From Serripes groenlandicus (Eukaryota > Mollusca > Bivalvia > Cardiida > Cardiidae), in the NCBI GenBank assembly GCA_031761405.1, contig JASEVX010000007.1, positions 27,616,859-27,680,858 on the forward strand: 64,000 bases of DNA, written 5' to 3'. Shown in pieces: positions 14,401-23,400 of the stretch (positions are counted from its first letter, which is position 1; each line of letters opens with the position of its first letter). Made by a program: the position numbers and the translations under genes. Below the pieces are notes generated by a model. That model did not search any database. It saw nothing but the letters and a program-made list of their open reading frames with translations, and had not been told where the DNA came from.

Positions 14401-17400
14401 GTGATAGCAGCATATTTCTTAAATGTTAAGATTAATTTACGTTTTATAGGATTAATTGGCATTCAGACAGTTATACATCGTCACGAGCAAAGAGTTATGT
14501 TTTATACTAAAATTTTCGAATACAAATATATCTTAATTATATTAACATCGATAAGTTCAAAATTGCTTTGAATATATTAAGACTTAGTAGAGCGTCCGCG
14601 CCTAAGGTGCGGGAAGTCGCGGTTTAATCCCCGGCCGGGTCATACTGCAATCTTTAAAAATGATAGTAATGGCTGCCCTCCCTGTCACTTAGGCAGGGTT
14701 GCAGGTTTAGCATTACGTCTGACTGACTGGTGTCAGGATAAACGGACCAGTAGTACTAGTAACTTACCCAGGAAACGCCGTGATATAACTGATAAATTGT
14801 TGAAAGCGGTGTTAAATCAATCAGAATAATTTATATTGAGAACATCGATTGAAAACCGACGAAACAATTGTAATTTAGCTGTATAATTTTGTTAACAGAT
14901 TGAGAAACATTTTGAGAAAAAGTGAAATTACTAGTTTTTCAATTGTTATCTGCTTGCAGAGGTGTCAATGGTTTTCGGCAATTGGTAAAGGGCTCATTGC
15001 TGCCTCCGTCAAAATCCTAAAATCTACATATTTTCGCTAGACATGACACAATTATACATACTTTTCTTCCATTCATACGGTCCAACCTTCTTTAACTTCT
15101 TCAGCACAGATAAACTTCCCTGGAATAGAAATAATGATAATCAATGGATGATGATTAGTAGACACTTCGGACGACTCCATTGTTCATGTAATTAGAGTTT
15201 TGGAATAGTTTGATAACTAAAAGGCAAATAATACTGATTCCATGTGAGACAGCTCAATACGAGCTGATTCACCTGATTCTGTATTGTTTGCAAAAACCTC
15301 AATGTCGCTATTGGCGCTGAAAGAGTTTAGAATGACAAGAACACATACATTTTGCCATTACAGCATCGTACTAAATAATCAAAATGGTTGAACCTCTTCT
15401 AAAAAATAGTATGTTTCTAAAATATGACCCATGATGGTGACTATGGTCTCCGCCGTTTCTTCTTTAAAGAAATAAAATAATTATGAACAACAATAACTCG
15501 ACAAGGTTTGTTAAGTCAATAATCACAACGATTTTATTGTATATTTTTATCGACGGTATTTGGTCATGACCGTTCTAGAAGCTTCTGTAGAGCTTGTACA
15601 ATTAATTTGAAGTAATTAATTTTACATCGATTGCCGCCGGATACGAAATTTCAGCCTATATTAACCACGTTCGATGTCTGCGTCCTGGAGACTTCACCAG
15701 TACTCGCGCCGTTTGTGTTGAAATATACCAAAGGGTGAACGGGATCCGAACCCGGAACCTTTGGTACGATATGCCGACACTCTACCTCTTCACAACAGTC
15801 TTCCACGATTATATGGCGAACAGGAAATATCATGACCAAACTGAACATAGTCGTTTAGTCCCGAAAGTCGGATTCCATGCTGTAAGGTTTATCGTGTTTT
15901 AAGACAATTAAAGCAAATTATAATTGGAATGTGACAGGTATAAATGCTTGAAAGTAATAGTAAATGTAATCATATTTAGATCGCTCGGTTTGTGTTTGTT
16001 AAAGGATTAAACAACTTACTGATTTAACGATGATCAACCACAGATTCTTGTGAGTGTCGTCTGACAAAACAAATCCTCGTCTGGAGATGAGAGAATGGAT
16101 AGAACACATCAGATAATGAAGGATAAACGTAACAGAATGTTTTACATTTGAAAATAAAATGGATTTTCGGAGATTTAAAGTTGATGACAAATTCACATTT
16201 TCATGTACTTGAGAAAACTATTTAATTATTTTGTATGTATCTAGATTATTTTAACAGAGAAGGGAAACGACTACCAGTTTCATAAATTACAAATTGCACG
16301 TTCATACAAATATGTCCTCATATGGGGAGGGTAACAATGTCATAGAATTTTGTTCTGACAATGATCTGCACCACTTGTTGATGAAAATAAAGACCGCCCA
16401 CTTATCAACCGTGATTTATTGTATAATTGTTTAAAAGAAAAAAATAAAGCAGATATAATTAGTTATTTACATGTACTTGGGTAATTAAATACATATTAAT
16501 AAGACTAAACTTACTTAAAGTAATGAAACCTGCATTCGGACGGGTGATCCTGTAGAAGCTCAATGGGCCATCCTCCCAGAAACTTTAAACTCCTGAGAAA
16601 CTTATCCTGGTCTGGGTCGTTTAAGTTGTGTACTCCACCTTGCATGAAGATATTCTTATAGTCCTAAACGTAATTAAGCAAATATCAATCAAAGAATGTT
16701 CATTAACAACAAATTTATAATCAGGAAAACAAATTGTTTCCAGTGATATTTAAGATGTCTGTACCGCTTCATTGTTACCAATAGTTGTTTTCGTCAATCT
16801 GTTTATTTTATCACATTCATGTCAAATAATTTACAAGATTAAATAAAACCGACACAATAAAATAAAATAACGACACAATAGAATAACTGTTGCTTATAGT
16901 AGATTCCATTAAAAAAATGTATTTATAAAAATAAATAAACAATGCTTTGGCGATGTGATATTAACAACATAGACGATATTTTGAGTTTCTATGTTTTCAG
17001 CGGGTTATTTTAGAAATAGAAGTGAGGTTTATACAGTGATACATTTCAATGTTCATTATGAGCGTAACCCTTCTTTGTGTGCACAGTAAGTAAAAAGTAT
17101 GGAATAAATAACACACGTATGTGTTAGGGTGACATATCAAGATAGTAATCCATGCGTGCACACCATCACGGATTATTCACACTAGCATAGTAATTCCGTC
17201 AGACATCACTTTGGTGACACCTCAATAAAAGGATGTTCTCGATAGTCTTTGAAACAAATAAGTATTCGTTATATTTAGCAAGAAAACCAACATTGTGGAC
17301 TCCGCGTAAAGTATTGACCCGGATCAGTCTAAGCATGACGCGCAAGCTAACCTGGACAGACACTTTTCGCATCCTGTGGATTTTCTGTTTCGGGAATCAT

Positions 17401-20400
17401 TACTCTATACATCTATCCCCGCTGAGACGGAATGTGTCGGCACGGACTGCGCAGGCTGATCTGGGTCGATAAATTACGCGGAGGCCATAATGCTGGTTTT
17501 CTCGCGGGACGGCGAAATTATTAAGAAAGAAATAATTGATTTAGGTCCATTGTATATATGTAGTAGGGGGAAATAACTCACATAAGCCGAAATACTCATA
17601 AATTCACAAGGCTCTTTCGTCAAACAGGTTACTTCCCTTGGACAGTCATTTACCATAACGTTCTCCTGTTATATAGATTAGATACATGAATCCGAATACG
17701 ATCAAATACTATTTATTTTCATGTTACAATAATAAGTTCAACTTCAATTTAATTGCGAAATTGGACGTTTTAACCTAACCATGGCATTTGTTATCGATCA
17801 AAAATAGTAATACTACAAATATGTATATAGGGGAGGTAATTCTGGAAATACTCCCTTTGATGATACTCGGTTATTTCCCATGAATCAATATACATGTACA
17901 CATGTTGAATTATCTTCATTTTATAATTTAAGGCAAAACGAGGTACTCGACGGCATCTATTCTTCTCAGTATGAACCAGTGGCCCGCGAAGTACGTTCTG
18001 TTCAGTAAACAGGAGAGGTTATTTGAAGAAGTTATTTGTAGTCGCTTTAAACCCTTTCCAACAATTCTGCCGCAGACGATTTTGAAAATATCTAGGGGGA
18101 AATATGGAACACCTCTATAAATGAAGGTACAATCATGACAAAGGCATACTTTACTGATGTTAAGCAATTTCAACTTTTGCCTGAATGTTATCAAAAGGAA
18201 AGATGGCTTCTGCCGAAACGTCAAAAGTCATATACATATTGGAAAGGCTTAATACTACATGTACATATTCGTATACATGTACAATGTTTTGCGAATAAGA
18301 AAACAGTCAGTTAACTAACACTGTTAGGTCATGTGTAATTATAAATCAAATAAGAAAACAGTGAGTTAACTAACACAGTTAGGTCATGTGTAATTCTAAA
18401 TCAAACAAGAAAACAGTGAGTTAACTAGCACTGTTAGGTCATGTGTAATTCTAAATCAAACAAGAAAACAGTCAGTTAACAAACACTGTTAGGTCACTGT
18501 GTAATTCTAAATCAAACAAGAAAACAAGTCAGTTAACTAAAACTTTTAGGTCATGTGTAATTCTAAATCAAACAAGAAAACAGTCAGTTAACTAACACTG
18601 TTAGGTCATGCGTAATTCTAAATCAAACAAGAAAACAGTCAGTTAACTAACACTGTTAGGTCATGTGTAATTTTAAATCAAACAAGAAAACAGTCAGTTA
18701 ACTAACACTGTTAGGTCATGTGTAATTTTAAATCAAACAAGAAAACAGTCAGTTAACTAACACTGTTAGGTCATGTGTAATTCTAAATCAAACAAATTTA
18801 ATTGAATTACCTCAAAACAATCCCCTCTTATGTATTCATCCACCGCTACTGCAATGACCTTTTCTTCATCAAATTTCATCGCTACAACTGAATCATCACG
18901 CATAAAGGTTTACACAAAGTTAGCAATAGTAAACCACAACCTCTAAACTCATACGTTGATGCTGCTGTAGCAAACGACTTTTGAAAAACAAGTTTAGTAA
19001 CATCTACTTTTCTACTTTTTCCACAATGTTTTCTCCTTTGCATCAACATTATATATATCCAAATGTAGAGTAATAATTTCGAATGTTTTCGAAGCAGAAG
19101 TCACAACAGTATTCCGCACAATAGACTTTCCTAAGAAACTAGCTGTTTTTCCAAATAGATATTATAAAACAAACGTGGATATTAAGTTGTGGCAGTAAAG
19201 TGACTCCATAGATTTACCCTCTAGATACATGTATATGGTTTGTTTTCTTGTTGTATTTTAATTTCTGTTTCAAACAGGCGTATTATCATAATTGAGCCGT
19301 CCCGCGAGAAAACCAACATTATGGCCTCCGCGTAATGTATCGACCCAGATCATCCTGCGCAGTCCGCGCAGACTGATCCGGACCGACACATTCCGTCTCA
19401 GTGGGATAGAGGTATAAAGCAATGATTCCTAAAACAGAAAATCCAATGGAGGCAAAAAAGTGTCTCTCCGGGTAAGCCTGCGCGGCATGATTAACCTGAT
19501 CTGGGTCGATACATTACGCAGATGCCATAATGTTGGTTTTCTCACGGAACGGCTCATATCACGGCGTTTCTGGGTAAATAACGAGTAACCTGTGTAATGT
19601 TATACGAACAACAGCACATCGGTCATACTGCTATCAATGTAACCATAAGCGACAAAGAGGTAGGCCAGTATGACCATTCTTAAAGGCGTTGGTATAATCC
19701 AACCGGTGATCGAACCATAGTCTCCTTATCTCCAGGCTTGCGTTCAAACCACTGCACATCCGAGCGGTATATCAGTCTTTCATATTTTCTAAATAAACTG
19801 TTAGCCCATGTGTGGATGACGAATGACACTTGTCAAGACTCGGAAAGAATGCTGAATGAGCTGGGGCTCGAACTGACAACCCTTTGGGTGACATACCGCG
19901 TCGCTACTGACTGAGCTAACGTGGCCGGCAATATTAGCGTAGGTGAACTTTTAACATTTTGCCAAGTACTTTCCAAGTGGCATAAATCATGCTACAAGCA
20001 AGAAGACATGTTGAGCCAACAACATGAAGATCATCATCAATGTTATACTCACCTGTTCCATAGAGAATGAAATAGAACGCAGAGGGCGGGTGCCCTTCTC
20101 GTGTTATAACACGTCTTGATTCGAAACTGAAACATAAGGGAAAATATTTCATTAGAGTCTCATAATGAGATACAACCTCTTTTATTACGGAAGTAAAACT
20201 TTAACCTACAACCTCTTTTATTACAGAGGGAAACCTTTAACCTACAATCTCTTTTATTACGGAAGTAAAACTTTAACCTACAACCTCTTTTATTAAAGAA
20301 GAAATACTTTAACCTACAACCTCTTTTATTACAGAGGGAAATTTAAACCTACAACCTCTTTTATTAAAGAAGTAAAACTTTAACCTACAACCTCTTTTAT

Positions 20401-23400
20401 TACAGAAGTAAAACTTTAACCTACAACCTCTTTTATTACTGAAGTAAAACTTTAACCTACAACCTCAAGCTTTCTACGGTGAGGTAGGTACATGTGGTTT
20501 CAGAGTCCCGGATTCGATACATACGCATGCCGGTCATAATGTCGGGCTCCCGGGCAAGGCACATTACCGATGGTAGCCTTAGGAGCATAAATAATTGTAT
20601 TTTATTACTGATATAACTGAAATATTGTTGAAACAATCGTAAAGCCCCCACTGCAGCAACAAAAACATATTTCAAATAATTTCCCAAAGGCTGATAACTT
20701 ACTCTTCGTACTGGCCACATTTAGCTATCATATACTGCATCCGTGCTGGAAGGACCGCGAAACCTTTGATGTTTCTTAGGGCAATCTGGGCCTATAAAGT
20801 AATAAAGTACCCACAATAAATTAGACCGAACATGAATTAAGTTATATGAAATATACAACACATAGTGGGTAATGGCCGCGTCTCGTGAAGAATTCACAGC
20901 AAGGTGTCATTTTGTATACAAATATATTATAGTAAACTAACCTTGTTATGTGTTCACCGTGAGATAGTAAACCCGTACCCACATACAACAAATCTGCAAC
21001 AGACGACTTTGAAAACATCTATGCAAAACTATAGAACATTTATATAGATATAATAAGTATAATTACTATATACAGTTGAAAGAAATTTCGCAAACGAAGA
21101 AGGTGCTCGTTGTGATCAATTCTCTCTCTCCTTCAGAGTTGTCAGAAAGCGTCTGTATGTGAAAGGTTTAAAAACGGATTCTTTTCTATACCATGTCATA
21201 TTTTTCAAAATTATGAAATGACTATTAAAATGGCTCCCATTTATGCTGTGAAAATACTCAAATAGAACATTTACTGACATTGCTAATATCAATTTAAAGA
21301 AGAATTGAGAGTATTGATTTCTTTGTTTGATTGGTTTGGGTTAAGTACCGTTTTCACCAATATTTCAGTCACCTATACCAGTGTGTTTCTTGGCTTGATT
21401 ACCGTAAAGAGGTCTGTATTGATTAACAGTATTATAGGCTCGGCAAAGGAGCATTTAACGACATCATACGGAAACGACTGAACCCATTTGGGGGATATCC
21501 TACCTTAAAGAAAGGGATCCCATGAGGATCTCGTGGGGAATTATAAATCATAACTGGAGGGTGCGCATGACTAGAATTTACTGTATCCACTTTATTCCGT
21601 CGTTGTCGTTTGGTCTTTTAAATAGTCTGTCCCGGGTTGTATCCCAATTCGTCGCGGTGCTCTTATTCAAGGTAAATTCCCTAGCCTGGCACTGGTTAAT
21701 TACTCAGGGAGAGGTGTCCTGCTGTCGCGATACAAATGAAATACCGTTGTAAACGGAGTAAAACCACAATCAAACAAAACGCTTTAACACGAAATGCCAC
21801 GGCAAAAACGGGTACTCACACTGTATATTTCCTGATCTGTTCTATTAACTTTTTCCATGCTCAGAACTCTCTTCGCTTCTTCTGGAAAACGCATCTGATG
21901 AAAAGCAATGATTATAACAAATTTGAAAGGGGTTTATCAAGTTTGAATCGCCTCATTGATCAATCGAAGTGCATGCTCATCACACGAGTGATATTGTCAG
22001 ATTATACTCTGCGAAAACCAACCTAAAGGCAATTGCGATCCGTGTATATCAATATCAACAAGCGCATCTGCGTAGATCTGGCTCGCTGCACTGTTCGTGA
22101 ATCATTCTTAGTAAGTTTCATGACAAACCTCAGTAAATCAGCACAATCAGGTCTCTTTCAATACAGTAAATGTTGGTTCAAATCATGCACACTTATGCAT
22201 TAGTCTTGAGTGGACCATATATGCATCTCAAATAATAATACCATGTTATATTACAGTAAATCATTCGTGATTGGCTTGTTTGGCCCGATGTAAAAGACTG
22301 ATATACCGCTCGGTGATGCAGTGGTTCGAATGCCACGAGAGATAAGGAGACAATGGATTAATCAACGGTTGGATAATATCATTTTATCTTTTAACTCTTT
22401 CAGCGCAAAAGGCAATTACGAGTTTTTCAGACACAGTACAGATCCGGTGAGTCAGCTCGTAACGAGCTGTCTCACCTGAAATCAGCATTGTTTGACGTTT
22501 AATTATAAAAACTATTCAAAAACTCTTATTTAAGAAAAATCGGCCGAGTTTGAACATTGGAAAGTCTACTTTAAACAATTCAGCGCTGAAAGAGTTAACT
22601 CTTTCAGCGCGCCAAAGGCAATATTGAGGTTTTTGCAAACAATACTGATTCAGGTGAGTCAGCTCGTAACGAGCTGTCTCACCTGAAATCAGTATCGCTT
22701 GCCTTTTAGTTATAAAAATTGTTTAAACTTTGATTACAAGAGTAATGGAGACGCCCGCTTTTGAATATGGAAGAGTCTACTTTAAACAATTCAGCGCTGA
22801 AAGAGTTAACTCTTTCAGCGCGCCAAAGGCAATATTGAGGGGTTTGCAAACAATACTGATTCAGGTGAGTCAGCTCGTAACGAGCTGTCTCACCTGAAAT
22901 CAGTATCGTTTGCCTTTTAGTTATAAAAATTGTTTAAACTTTGATTACAAGAGTAATGGAGACGCCCGATTTTGAATATGGAAGAGTCTACTTTAAACAA
23001 TTCAGCGCTGATTCAGGTGAGTCGTAACGTGTTTGTTACCCGATGTTGCACATGGAAGAGTCTACTTTAAACAATTCGGCGCTGAAAGAGTTAAGAATGG
23101 TAATACTGGCCTCACTCGTATGCGCTTATAATTGCAGTGATAGCAGAACGACCGATGTGCTTTTGTTAGAATAACCTAACAAGTGTTACTGGTAATTTAT
23201 CCCGAAACGCCGTACTATTACTAGAATAGGCCTACTGTTTGAAACGGAGATAAAAAACACACACATTAATTCTTTCCCACATACAGAGGCTTTCTGACGC
23301 CGCTACGACAGACAAACATTGTGACAAAAGGAGCAATTGCTCAAACTGAATAATTTCTCCTTTTGTCACGAGGTTTTCAACTTTGTTCAGTAACTTTACC

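Noticed and set aside
17233..17472. 79-codon frame, and similar frames at 8845, 28606 and 39317
   Set aside because: All are readings through the same palindromic GAGCCGTCCC foldback element.
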